From assembly GCA_023846275.1 (NCBI GenBank), contig CM043868.1, forward strand, positions 18,881,755 to 18,945,754: DNA of 64,000 bases, given 5' to 3'. The position numbers and the translations under genes are program-made. Positions 43,901 through 54,351 of the stretch are shown one piece after another (position 1 is the stretch's first letter; every line of letters starts with the position of its first letter). The notes beneath the pieces are model-generated. The model was given only the letters and a program-made list of their open reading frames with translations, was not told the origin of the DNA and ran no database searches. The DNA comes from Vanilla planifolia (taxonomy: Eukaryota; Streptophyta; Magnoliopsida; Asparagales; Orchidaceae).

Positions 43901-46900
43901 TATCATTATTAGGGGGAAGGTACTACACGCAGAGGTAATTTCATGCAACTACAGGTGGAGAGATATGCAGATTAATAATGCATCGTTGCTGCTCATACAG
44001 TTAAAATTACACAGAATTGGAAATTCTGGGAGGAGAGTAGTGCAAATTCTATGTATTGGGGGCTTGCCAAAAGTTGCAATGGGGTGAAACATTTTGTAAC
44101 TAAAGAATGCATCTACAGGAAAAATTTATTGCAATATCATTTGGATGGTAAACGCACAAGTTTACTTTGCAGTGTCTGAGAATTTCAGCTGGAAGGAAAT
44201 TGTAGTGAATTGAAATGGGACAACTGGGGAATTGGAAGTACAAAGCTAACAAATTCAGGGAGAAGTGATTACACAATGAAGGGTTCGGCAGCGGAGGATA
44301 ACTTGAAGCAGGTTTGGAGCACTAAGAATCATCAATGGTGTCACAGTGTGCTGGAATTGATTCGTGCTGGGTGCCTGAATGGGATGCTGATGTCGTATAA
44401 TTTATGTTATGATTCTACTGAGGTGCACTCCATATTTTTGAAGTGTAAATTTACAGCAAGTATGTCCAATAGAAGAAGGAATCTGGATGCCAACAGTGAG
44501 GGTATGCAAATTCTGATGCTGCAGTATAGGAATTGTACTGGGCATTGTGCTACCTTGCATTGGATATGGATTTTTGTGGCAGACTTCAGAGCCTTCAGCT
44601 GGGTGAGTATTCAGGGATGCTGGACTGATCAACTACAAACAAAATAAGCAATTTATGTCCTCACAATTCAGACGTGACAATTGGGTGAATTCGAGCATAC
44701 ACTACAGCATGGGGCGTGAATTACTCAAGGGGTTTTTTGATGCGCAGATTCCATTAATACATAGGGCGGCACAGGAAGTTGCAGACCTGCTGGTTGAGGA
44801 CTTGAAATATACATCCATGAGGCCTAATTGCTGCACCTTAATCAACAAATCTGGAAGCAAAGGTGGGTTGTATTCATGCTTCTGTCTCCATTCTCGGCTT
44901 AGGGAATGCAGGGTGAATTTTGAAGTGCGGTTGTGTTCAAATTATTTTTGGCAAAGGAAGATGCAGCCTTGCTGGAGTGTTGTCGTCTGTTTAAGAACAA
45001 TGTGGCCAAAATTTAGCAGCAATTTGAATGCAATAGCAGTGAGTGCAGCAGTCCCGCAGTTGTGGAGCCATTTGTTACCAAGGTGGCTTTTGAAAGGTAC
45101 TGTGGGAGTGCAGTTGACCTGTGAGTATGTTTCCATCTTTTCTATTCAGTATATATGGCTGCGCTAGCTGTATGAAATATTCGGAGAATTAGAGGGACAA
45201 AGTCTAGGTGCTACCTGCAGCACATTGTAAGAGAATACGGTGTAAGTACTCTTGCTTTGCTGGAGACTAGGGTGGAGAAATTTGACAGGAGAGAGGCTGA
45301 TAGGTTGCTAGGAAGGAACTGGAATTATTTTATTCAGCCTTCTACGGAATTATCTAAGGGCATTGTGGTGCTTTGGAGGAACTGGCTGCAATTGGAGATA
45401 GTGCATTCATCATCATTGGTTTTGTCTTTGCTTGTCAATTCGAATAGCAGTACCTCTTGGTGGGTTGCATGGTATATACATCCAAGGATTATATGACTCG
45501 CCGGGAAGTATGGAATCATATGAGGGAATTTGTTAAGTCGGGTGTACCACTGATTGTTGCAAGGGACTTCAATGTTGTACTTGCACAAAATGAGAAGAAA
45601 GGAGGAACTTCATGCAGGATTTGGAACTCACTGATTTGGGTTTATTGGGAATAGCTACACTTGGTGCAACAATAAGGATGGTAGCTCACGGGTTTGGGAA
45701 AGATTGAATAGGGCTCTTATGAATGATGAGGGTATGCGGGTTTTCTCGAGCTCAACAGTGAATCATCTTCCTCAGATCAGCTCTGACCATTGTCAAGGCT
45801 ACTCCTAAAGGAGGAAACAAGACTCCAGTTTGAAAATGTATGACTTTCGTCTCCACACTCATTAGCAATTGTACAAGCTGCGTGGAAACGTACTGTTAGG
45901 GGTAAACCCATGATTGGATTGTCCATTAAATTCCGAAGAGTTCTCATTATCTTAAAAAATTGGAGCAAGGTAGAACTTAGAAAAATCCTACAAAAGTCAT
46001 GCCAGTAAGAGCAGGAAATCAATAGGTTGCAACTCAAAAGAGTCTGAGCAAGGGTTAACAAATCAGGTGAACAATCTTTTGGCACTGCATGATATTTCAT
46101 ATCATAAGACTACGGCATTGGAGGAAGCTTGGTGGTGGCAGCGTGAGTGGCAGCATGCTAAGTTTCATTGGGCTAATTTGGGGGATCGAAATACATGCTT
46201 TTTTCATGTTGTAGTTAATCTAACTTCAAAAACAATTATATTCATCAAATTAAGGAATAGAACGGGGAATTGGCGACTTCCCCAACTGAAATAAAAGATG
46301 CCCTTATACATTTTTTCAGGAGGAAATGGTGCAGTGTGGGAAAGTACGATCCTCTCCCATCGTTCCAGCCTTCAAAGACTATCAACAGTGAGCAAACAGA
46401 TGAGCTAGTCAGCCTGATTACAGATGTGGAGATCAGGAAGGCTACTATGTCTATTAAAAAGAATAAAACCCAGGGCATTGATGACATATCTGAGGAGTTT
46501 GTGCATGGTTATTGGGACATTACCCAAGTGGATATTGTCACAACTGTTAAAAAAATTTTCTCTGATAACTACATGCCCAAAAGATGGAAAGATACACTGA
46601 TTATTCTTAACCTGAATAATTCAGGCCAATTAGCCTATGTAATGTGATTTATAAGATTGTAGTAAGATCTTGATCTGTAGATTGAAGTTGGTGCTTCTAG
46701 ATATCATTGTAAGGAAACAAGTGGCTTTTGTGCCTGACTGTACTATATCAAATAACATATTTTTTGTGCAGGATATGACAGCCCGTATACACTCACCTAC
46801 TTCTAAAGAGGAGCTCATGGCACTCAAGCTGAACATGGACTAGGCTAATGATAAGGTAAATTGGGAATTTGTGATTAACATGCTAAAGTAGTTGAGATTT

Positions 46901-48664
46901 TCGAAATATGATGCGATTGGGTTGAGGCATATATCACGACACCAAGAGTTGGTATTCCATTAAATGGGACCCACCTTTTGTAGATTGAAGCTACTAGGGG
47001 ACTTAGGCAAAGGTGTCATTTGTCACCATATCTCATCATTATCGTATCCGAGCATCTATCGTCGCTTATTGTGCACCAGATAAAGCTTAATGCTGATGTT
47101 GCAATTAGGATCAGCCCCTCATCACAGATCATTATTCACCTTTTGTATACTAATGACATCCTAATTTATGCACCTACAGCGTGCGCCATAGCTAAGATCA
47201 AAGGGGACATAATGGAGTAGCATGAGCTACACTCTGACCAAGCTATAAATTTAAACAAATCTAGAGTACTGTTTAGCAAAGGTATGAATGGCAAGCGCAT
47301 AAAGATAATTGCAGAAAAGTTGCACATATGCCAGCAATCCAACTAAATTATTTAGGAATTCCAATTGCAGCAACCAAATTACAAAACAAAGATTTTAAGT
47401 TCTTTATTGATAGAGTTGAGAGCTATGTGGCGAGATGGAAAATAAGGTCATTAGAGATGGTGGAACAAATTATTTTGATTAACTCTGTGCTCGCAGCTAT
47501 TCAAACATGTTTTTTAGAATACTCATTAAGTCCATATGGCATTGAGAAGAAGTTAAAGAAGGTGATGCACAGGTTCTTGTGGTGTAGTTCTGATTCGAAT
47601 AATTTGATTCATTATGCGAATTGGAATTTAGTTACGCTTTCAAAGCAATATGGTGGAGTATGAATACTGGTAGCTGATATTTGCTGAGATAGATGAGGCT
47701 TGACCATTTTTCCTAGCCTGAGCACTTTGACCAGCTCCTCTTTTCAATAAACACCAACCTTTACCTCCATATCTCCTTTGGATAAAAACAAAAATGCTTA
47801 TTTAATTTTGTTCTATCCCTAACACCCTTACCATCTTATCCTAGTTTACCATTTGTCCGAATAACCTGTTAAATTCACCTAACAAGTAGTGCCCAACCAT
47901 TTGTCCTTATACAAACCTATCTTCAACTAAAAGCCAACACCTTTTGGCACGTTTAGTTTACTCTAAGAAAAACATAGCTCCAAATATATTAGTGCTCTAT
48001 GTGCTCTCTTGCTTACCCTATAATTTACTTTCTCTCCTTCATGATAACTGAAATTTATCGTAATAGCAAACCCATGTTAGTACTTGTAAATTTGAAGTGA
48101 TAATAGAATTCTTTTCTGTTGAATATGGTTATGAATTTGTCCCCTTAAGGGTTTTTCATGTTACCATTTCCTATGTGCTCTTTATTCTACTTTTCTCCCC
48201 TACTATTTTATTGTTCGTCAACTCGGCACAAAAGTTCCTACATAGGAACAGGAGACCCAACTTCAGCATCAACATCTAGAGTTAGTATTCTCAATGTAAA
48301 AACATAATTTAGCGTAAGCAGGCAAAAAAAAAAAAAAACCCTAAGAACGAGATAAGCCTTCAGGTTTGAGAAATTCAGACCATTTGAACGAATCTCTAGT
48401 ATTCGTCGCCTGCAGTTCGTGCTGGCCACGAATTCTATTTTAGGTTATCTACAATTACAGCGGCAGTAAAGCCAAAAGCCCATCGCATATGAAGGCAAAT
48501 AGTCGAAAGAGTAGCTTACAAGAAGGAGGTGCAGCTGGTTGTTGAAAGGGAGGAACCCGGCCAACAGCCGGCGCAGCGGTACCACCAACCCTTGGATACA
48601 TGGAAGCTCCGCCGCCCGCAGGGCGGTAGGGTGCGGCAGTCCGATTTCGATAGTCGTAATCCAT
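31951..48664 (-). CDS. UBA-like domain protein, five exons, 199 aa
   Basis: Five minus-strand exons join with canonical sites and compatible phases: 48664-48520 (145 nt), 39824-39772 (53), 39076-38912 (165), 32723-32622 (102) and 32085-31951 (135 with stop), 600 nt in all. The N terminus MDYDYRNR with a Pro/Ala/Gly-rich exon 1, the GLGIRVAIKPEYRL block in exon 2 and the FQFDFDFERRILAEAEK helix in exon 3 are, from memory, characteristic of a small plant family annotated as ubiquitin-associated/EF-1B N-terminal-like. Residues 125-199 form the UBA-like end, with the MGF loop at 169-171 and a DNDTDKAIAHFL helix at 184-195. Such domains bind ubiquitin, but the cellular role of this family is not known to me. 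An in-frame ATG at 48799 would add a 45-residue extension lacking family resemblance, so 48664 is preferred. No lesions were seen; the large introns carry repeats, including an antisense LINE. Confidence 0.88.
32724..38911 (-). other. Intron 3 (6,188 bp) of the UBA-like gene
   Basis: The intron lies between donor GTAGGA after exon 3 and acceptor TTTCCTAAAG before exon 4. Nothing in it is clearly readable. It includes a less AT-rich stretch at 33560-34560, another at 37290-37900 with AGAAGG and GCAGCAG words, and an unassigned open frame at 36699-36929. The two richer stretches are probably old insertions, but I could not assign them to an element type. Confidence 0.75.
36699..36929 (-). other. 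Unassigned 76-codon open frame with protein-like composition
   Basis: Within intron 3, on the sense strand of the host gene, this frame has balanced amino-acid use unlike the surrounding AT-driven frames: LERLAGPHVSGLYIDHKG, then WQELYQQLIRGNLLPMEVIV, then LDVLRDILNKWPNYP at the end. I do not recognise a domain. It might be an internal fragment of a transposon polyprotein, a captured exon, or chance. No supporting splice sites or neighbours were found. Confidence 0.25.
39932..40755. repeat. Three-copy tandem array, ~271-277 bp units
   Basis: Units start with TTGAAGCATAACCC at 39932, 40203 and 40480. Each continues with an ATTTTTCATTA segment, a GGCAAATGATTATAAAAG-like segment, a TATGCTTGAAATTTTTTGAGACAAG-like segment and a CAAATCACGGTGAATATTTGGA-like segment, closing with AAAATGAATGAAAGTG. 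Copies differ by substitutions and small indels, so the array is not recent. No coding sense. Confidence 0.85.
41088..42940 (+). pseudogene. LINE ORF1 remnant (DUF4283-type RNA-binding protein with broken zinc knuckle)
   Basis: Frame 41088-41588 gives an acidic, low-complexity N terminus. After a stop, KASFNDVLTGRN-like sequence (about 41605) and a region at 41622-41870 correspond to the start of the DUF4283 core. The frame from 42104 contains GWTADQQRSSFARVRVRIDL, which matches the conserved segment before the knuckle, followed by YENLSIIYSSGGRTGHALEGC at 42282-42344. In a CCHC knuckle the first two cysteines should fall where Tyr and Gly stand here, so zinc binding is lost while His and the last Cys remain. 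A Lys/Arg/Glu-rich tail runs to 42940. Several frame breaks separate the blocks. Confidence 0.75.
42941..45180 (+). other. Long inter-ORF region of the LINE with internal degenerate repeats
   Basis: About 2.2 kb separate the ORF1 tail from the endonuclease, much longer than in most plant L1 elements I know. The stretch contains recurrent words, for example TTGGAAAATCTGGAAGAGG near 43702 and TTGGAAATTCTGGGAGGAG near 44019, and the paired segments GGGGACTGCCAGAAGTT (about 43814) and GGGGGCTTGCCAAAAGTT (about 44058), suggesting a diverged internal duplication. No domain is recognisable in any frame. It could be a separate insertion. Confidence 0.45.
45181..46066 (+). pseudogene. LINE ORF2 endonuclease domain, frameshifted
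   Basis: From 45190 the translation follows an APE-type endonuclease: RGTKSRCYLQHIV then LALLETRV (45252-45275), where the Glu of LLET is the conserved metal ligand. A frame change leads to VPLIVARDFNVVLAQNEKKGG at 45546-45608, where the usual Gly-Asp-Phe-Asn reads Arg-Asp-Phe-Asn. A further frameshift near 45610 leads to LGNSYTWCNN-like sequence, SSRVWERLNRALMND (45684-45727) and the catalytic Ser-Asp-His at about 45780. Key acidic and histidine residues survive, but the frame does not. Confidence 0.75.
46067..47665 (+). pseudogene. LINE ORF2 reverse-transcriptase domain, inactivated
   Basis: Recognisable blocks in order: WQREWQHAKFHWANLGDRNT (46137-46196), the RT0 region KNKTQGIDDISEEF (46459-46500, where PGPDG is expected), RPISLCNVIYKIV near 46625, LKLNMD-stop-ANDKVNW at 46824-46865 (a stop replaces the Lys of the usual DMSKAYD motif), GLRQRCHLSPYL near 47003, and YTNDILIY at 47146-47169, where YADD or FADD is expected, so the first catalytic Asp is Asn. 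YLGIPI follows near 47347, and the thumb ends with LWCSSDSNNLIHYANW at about 47577-47626. The domain is clearly dead. Confidence 0.85.
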
Positions 48665-50285
48665 CGAAGAATTGGATGTAGAAGCAGGTAACCGAGGTAT
48701 GCGAAGGGATAAATCTCTTTCGCGACAAATGGCGGAGACTAGGAAATCGGACTTGGATGAGCGGCTCGATTGGTTGTTCTTTGGAATTTGCACGCGCATA
48801 AAGTTAATTAAAATAAAAAATTATACAATGAATTGAAATTTATTATCTTCTAACTATCTTATGACATTATTTTGGAATAATTACTTTTATCGATTTTATA
48901 TTATTTTTCATAAAAAATTTGAAGAATTGTTTTTTAAAGTTCTAGATAAAGAGAAACCAAGTGTTCTCCAATCATTTTGTCAATTTTATACACGTCAAGA
49001 AGTTATTTTTCTAATCAATCTTGACTTGAGAGTAAACATGATGGGTTATCAAATCCAAGATTATGAATCAAAATTTACACTATCATTAAAAGAGTGAGCA
49101 TTTTGAAGCTAAGATTTTTAATACAATATTATCCATTTTACATACCGATGATTTAATTTTTTTTAGCATTAATATATTTCAAATCTAACATCCCTAAATG
49201 ATATGTAAGCCTTGTATGAGGGATAAAAAATTTAATCACTCTCTAAGTTATATGAGTTTATTGCTTTTAATCTTTATTTAGTATTAGTAGATTTTAGTTG
49301 TTTATATAAACTAAAAAAATCGATAACATTTGAAAGAAAAAGGGATATAAATACTAAAATTTGAGAATAGAATTTCAAATAGTAAATTACAAATTTTTTT
49401 AAACTCAATTGTTTAAATTTTTAAAAATTTGGATATGAATTAATTACAATATGAGATGTTGAAGTTATAAGAAAAATATTATTATTTCAACCTATATAAT
49501 TTTTAAATATATGTATATATATTAAAATATCAATAATATTAAAAAATTATGAAAATTATATAATAGATAGTATAGTTGATTAGAAATCTAGCACTATATA
49601 TTTCGTAAAAATTAGATATGTCTCAATCACAAAATAAGAGACTAAAGCTATAAAAAATAATATTATTTTGATATTTCTATCAAGTTTTTAAATATATATA
49701 ATATTAAATGATGTTAAAAATATTATGAAATTTTATGATGGGTAGAACTCATCGAGAATAAAATGATAACATTGGTCAGTAAAGTTTTAAAAATGATTTA
49801 CATTGAAAATTTCAATAAATATGATTGGATCTAAGTTTAATTTATAAACATTTAAAATTTTACCCATAAGGATAGAAGCATTATCATTGGATTGAAATGA
49901 ATGCCAAAGGTGGAAGCATCTCCACTTTATTGAAATGATGGCAAAAGTCCGCCAATTGCTAGCTAATTTGGTGGGAGGATGAAGGGAGCACAAGTGATAA
50001 GAGATTTTATGAATTGTTTAAAACCATGTGGAGGAAATAAAATGACAAAAAATCAAAAAGGAATAATTCAAGATGTAAGGGCTTTTGTGGGTACAGTGAG
50101 AAAATTTTAAAGAAATTTGAAAAAAAATTTGGGTAAGTCAAGTGAGAGAAAATTTGGTGAGTTTACTTGTGCAGCCATAAGAATATAATAGAGAGAATTT
50201 CTTGGTTCTTTTGAAAATATTTAGAAAACATTAAAAATAATCCAAGGAAAAGAGATTTTATTATTGTTATGAGAATGAAGTAAAT
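48665..50285. other. UBA-like gene upstream flank and AT-rich DNA
   Basis: Bases 48665-48800 are relatively GC-rich and likely contain the 5' UTR and promoter of the minus-strand gene starting at 48664. From 48810 to 50285 the DNA is AT-rich with no gene. The open frame 48861-49097 has random composition. Confidence 0.4.
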
Positions 50286-50289
50286 TTAA

Positions 50290-50610
50290 AACAATCTTTA
50301 TAATAGCTAACAAAAGTAAGAATGATCTATCTGCGAGAATGTTCTCACTTCGAGTCCTCATTAGTAGACCTTTTTCAGAGTAGTCATAGTGAAAGTGAAA
50401 TCGTGAAATAACCATGAGCAAAGGAAGAAAAAGAAGCAAAAGTACTTTTATCACAAAGGATAATTTTCCTAAGAATAACTTTTTCTCAAGAATTCTGAAT
50501 TTTACAAAATTTTGATTCCAAAAATTTTTTTTGGAAGTTCTCTTAATTTTTTTGAATTCTTTTTTCTTTGGAATTCACTTTGAATTCCTCTCTATACTAT
50601 GCTTTAGTAT
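50290..50610 (-). repeat. Inverted copy of LTR-like repeat (matches 56516-56850)
   Basis: The reverse complement of this stretch parallels 56516-56850: GGAATTCAAAGTGAATT, then ATCAAAATTTTGTAAAATT, then AAATTATCCTTTGTG, then CTTTCACTATGACTACTCTG and ACTCGAAGTGAGAA. A second, plus-oriented, short copy of the distal part begins at about 50612 and is split by the solo LTR at 50676, resuming at 55245. Confidence 0.6.
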
Positions 50611-52163
50611 CCTCTTCCTTCATTCTCTAAATTCTTTTTCTTCTAACCATTTCACACTTTCACTTCCACTATAATTGTAACAGCCTTTTTTTAAAAAAAA
50701 AAAAAAAAAACTTAATTTGATCATTCCAATAGGAAGAGCTCTTTGAGACGAGTCCAACGATGGTAAGTTTGTAATTTTTGGAATTTTGGATAATTAATTA
50801 TGAATTTTTAAAGTTTTGGATATATTTGTAATTTCAGGATTTCAGATCCGGGATATATCTGCAATTTAGGATTTCCGATTTAGTTTAAAATCGGATGGCG
50901 GAAGGTAAATTTGTAAATATGGAATTGTCGGCCAGGCCAGGGTAGATTTGTAATTTGGAAAAGTTCAGGGGGTGTTCTGCAAAACAATCACGAACATGTC
51001 GGTGCAAGGCATAATTAACACATACGTGTCCACCCGGGCGAGGATATCAGCCCGGGTGAGTTAATCCTCTTAAGCACAGAAGCTATTTGGAAAATTTTGA
51101 GCGATTGCGAAAAGTTGCCGGAAATTTAACGGAAGATGGGAAGCTCGCCGGAGGAACTGCGGCAAGGTAAGATGGTTTGTTTTATTTTGCTGTATTGGGG
51201 TTCTGTTGAGTGGGGGGAGAGTAAGAGAGACCGGCCGAATGTTTATTTTCGGCCGGAGACGCATCGGGTTGCCGAAGGAGTGGCCGGAGTTGTCGGCCGC
51301 GAGATGCGGAATGTTTTTCCGGCAAACTGGTCGTCGAGGAGTGCGAAAGAAGTCGAGAGGAGCTTGGTATTTCCCGGAGAGGGATTCAGGAAAACGAGAA
51401 ATTGACCGTGGAAGCGGCTAGAAGCCGCCGGACGCGAGCGGCGGCGAGGAGAGAGGGAAGCAGCGTCGGGTGAGAAACGGGGATGATCCTGTTTGAACCG
51501 GTTCGGGTTAACCGAACCGGAAGGCGCCCGGTTCGGGCTGAGGCGGAGGAGAGAGAGACCTGGTTCGGGCTGAGGCGGAGGAGAGAGAGAGGGAGAGAGG
51601 GGCGGTTCAGTCGGCTGAACCGCAGAGCTGAACCGCAGGTCGGTTCAGCGGACGCGCTGTCCAGGCGCGGCGAGAAACAAGGAGAAAAATTGGGATTTTT
51701 TTTGGGGATTTCGGGAAGTATTTGGCAGGGCTTTTAGAAAGCTGTTTTTGTGACTTAAAACCTTTTTATTTATTTTAATTATTTTGCACATGTGACCTTG
51801 TAGGGACTCCAGAAATTGAGAATAGAGGTCCTGCAATAATAGATCCAGGTAGATAAATTCGTAACCTGTGATAGAGCACAATAGTATTTATTTATATTTC
51901 GATACATTGTTTCTTATGGGCTGCATTACAGTTTTTCTTTACATGACTTTTATCTCATGGTTTGATATATGTTTTATGATGTTATTTTCTGATTGAACTG
52001 AAAGCATAAAAGATGACAAAAAGGAAATTGAAACAAAAAGCATAATATGAGATAAAATATAATTGGTTGGACATATTGATATGGTTTTGGCATATTTATC
52101 ATATGTGTGACATGGTTGGAAAATAAAAATGAAAATTGGATTCCTGGAGACATTATCCTCACC

Positions 52164-52372
52164 ACTAGGCATAGCGGATGAGATCGCAGGGTATCGATCT
52201 TCGGATCAGATATCTGCCTAGTGTGTATGTGTACCATGACCTCCGTATATATTGATGACACCAGGCCTAGCGGATGTGATCGTAGGGTATCAGTACTATA
52301 CCTGCCTGGTGGCACTAGGCCTAGCGGATGAGATCGCAGGGTATCGGTCTTCGGATAAGATATCTGCCTAGT
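52164..52372 (+). repeat. Three stem-like repeat units inside the LTR
   Basis: Units 52164-52222, 52261-52309 and 52314-52372 each open with ACTAGGC or CCAGGC, continue CTAGCGGATGWGATCG-AGGGTATC, and close with the complementary GCCTAGT or GCCTGG, so each can fold as a hairpin with a 6-7 bp terminal stem. The same units recur inverted at about 53374-53583 in the inner LTR and, decayed, at about 19040-19225 in the old copy. Confidence 0.8.
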
Positions 52373-52693
52373 GTTATGTACTGGATGGATGCCGGCTGGA
52401 GGGTCATTTGATATGATGATTGGATCCAGAGGATGATGATTCAAAGGGAATCGGGCCCAGTACGTATATAACATATAAAATAATGGAAATGGAAATTTGG
52501 TATACATGTTTATCTGGTTTACTTTTGATACTGCATGACATTTGATATGAAGGTATTCATATGGTTTATTTTTCACCGCTTATGAGATGGATTTTGTTTT
52601 ATCATGTTTCACGGCTTGTCTTTTATATCTGGAGATTTATTTTACTTGGTTACATAATGGATTTGTCTGCTGAGATATATATGTCTCATTAGT

Positions 52694-54296
52694 TATCAGG
52701 CACCCCACCTTACCAACTACAGTAAATTAAGGATGCTGCATAAGAAATAATCTCGAGTGAGGACAAACCATGCCTAGGTGGGGACCCGACGGTGAGACAA
52801 TTCTAACCCTCTAACCAATCCCATATATTTTTAAAACATTTTAACCAAATCCAAACCATGGAGCTGAAATGAAAACCTGTGTATATTAAACTGTATATAT
52901 ATACAATAAACCACAAAACTGAAGTACCAAAATGAAACCAAATCCACTCCCACCAAAAATCTATCCCCTCTCACATGTCAGGAGTATAGTCCTCTCCTGT
53001 ACCATTATAATTCCCAGCTCTCGGTGTAGTGGATACATGACCTGTGATGAAGCACTAATGAGACATATATATCTCAGCAGATAAATTCATTATGTAACCA
53101 AGTAAAATAAATCTCCAGATATAAAAGACAAGCCGTGAAACATGATAAAACAAAATCCATCTCATAAGCGGTGAAAAATAAACCATATGAATACCTTCAT
53201 ATCAAATGTCATGCAGTATCAAAAGTAAACCAGATAAACATGTATACCAAATTTCCATTTCCATTATTTTATATGTTATATACGTACTGGGCCTGATTCC
53301 CTTTGAATCATCATCCTCTGGATCCAATCATCATATCAAATGACCCTCCAGCCGGCATCCATCCAGTACATAACACTAGGCAGATATCTTATCCGAAGAC
53401 CGATACCCTGCGATCTCATCCGCTAGGCCTAGTGCCACCAGGCAGGTATAGTACTGATACCCTGCGATCACATCCGCTAGGCCTAGTGTCATCAATATAT
53501 ACGGAGGTCATGGTACACATACACACTAGGCAGATATCTGATCCGAAGATCGATACCCTGCGATCTCATCCGCTAGGCCTAGTGGTGAGGATAATGTCTC
53601 CAGGAATCCAATTTTCATTTTTATTTTCCAACCATGTCACACATGTGATAAATATGCCAAAACCATATCAATATGTCCAACCAATTATATTTTATCTCAT
53701 ATTATGCTTTTTGTTTCAATTTCTTTTTTGTCATCTTTTATGCTTTCAGTTCAATCAGAAAATAACACCATAAAACATATATCAAGCCATGAGATAAAAG
53801 TCATGTAAGGAAAAACTGTAATGCAGCCCATAAGAAACCATGTATCGAAATATAAATAAATACTATTGTGCTATATCACAGGTTACGAATTTATCTACCT
53901 GAATTTGTTGTACCACCCGTCTTACTCACTTCTGATTCTTCTTGATGTCCTACAAGCCCATAAAATACAAAAATAATTATAGCCAAACAGCGCTTTCTAA
54001 AAGCTTTCCCAAACACACCCCAAAATAAATCCCAAAAGACGCTGGACCGACCACGGTCTGCGCTGGACCGCCCGCGCCCGTCGCTGAACCGCCCGCGCAG
54101 AAAACTTTCTAAAAGCTTTTCCAAACAGCTTTCTAAATTCCCAAATTCTTACGCCGTCGCTGGACCGCCCGCTCGGCGCTGGACCGCGCGCTCTCGGCGC
54201 TGGACCAGGCGTGCTCGGCACGCTGGACCGCGCGTGCTCTCGGCATCCGGTTCAGCAGCGTAACCCGGTCCAAAGCCTGGACCGGTTCACGCCGCC

Positions 54297-54351
<55 letters not shown>

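Larger units (their letters stand above)
40900..47665 (+). mobile_element. Decayed L1-type LINE, antisense in the UBA-like gene intron
   Basis: A GC-rich 5' segment (about 40920-41040, GGCGGCGG run) is followed by an ORF1 with a zinc-knuckle remnant, a long inter-ORF stretch, an endonuclease and a reverse transcriptase, in standard non-LTR order and all on the plus strand. Stops and frameshifts occur throughout. The 3' end stops after the RT/thumb block near 47660, without the expected C-terminal zinc-binding region, 3' UTR or poly(A) tail, so the element is 3' truncated or disrupted. I could not identify target-site duplications. Antisense orientation may have limited its effect on host splicing and polyadenylation. 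Confidence 0.9.
39825..48519 (-). other. Intron 1 (8,695 bp) of the UBA-like gene
   Basis: The donor GTAAGC follows codon 48 plus one base, and the acceptor TTTTGCAG precedes CAGGATTGGG, restoring a Ser codon across the junction. The intron contains a three-copy tandem array (39932-40755) and a LINE in antisense orientation (about 40900-47665). Without these it would be about 1 kb. Bases 47670-48519 show nothing recognisable apart from a poly-A run near 48328 on the plus strand. Confidence 0.85.

Noticed and set aside
44210..45167. Two open frames of 145 and 170 codons in the LINE
   Set aside because: They lie in the inter-ORF region, match no LINE domain I know, and are bounded by stops; treated as part of the dead element rather than as genes.
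51136..51737. Open frames in the GC-rich block of the outer LTR
   Set aside because: They are Arg/Gly/Glu-rich translations of GGAGAGAG and CCGGTTCGG repeats, not conserved in the inner copy.
51974..53773. Mirror-image open frames of 200 and 156 codons
   Set aside because: They are the same LTR sequence read in opposite orientations at the nested insertion, with His/Pro-rich repeats arising from the stem-like units; no retroelement protein domain is present.
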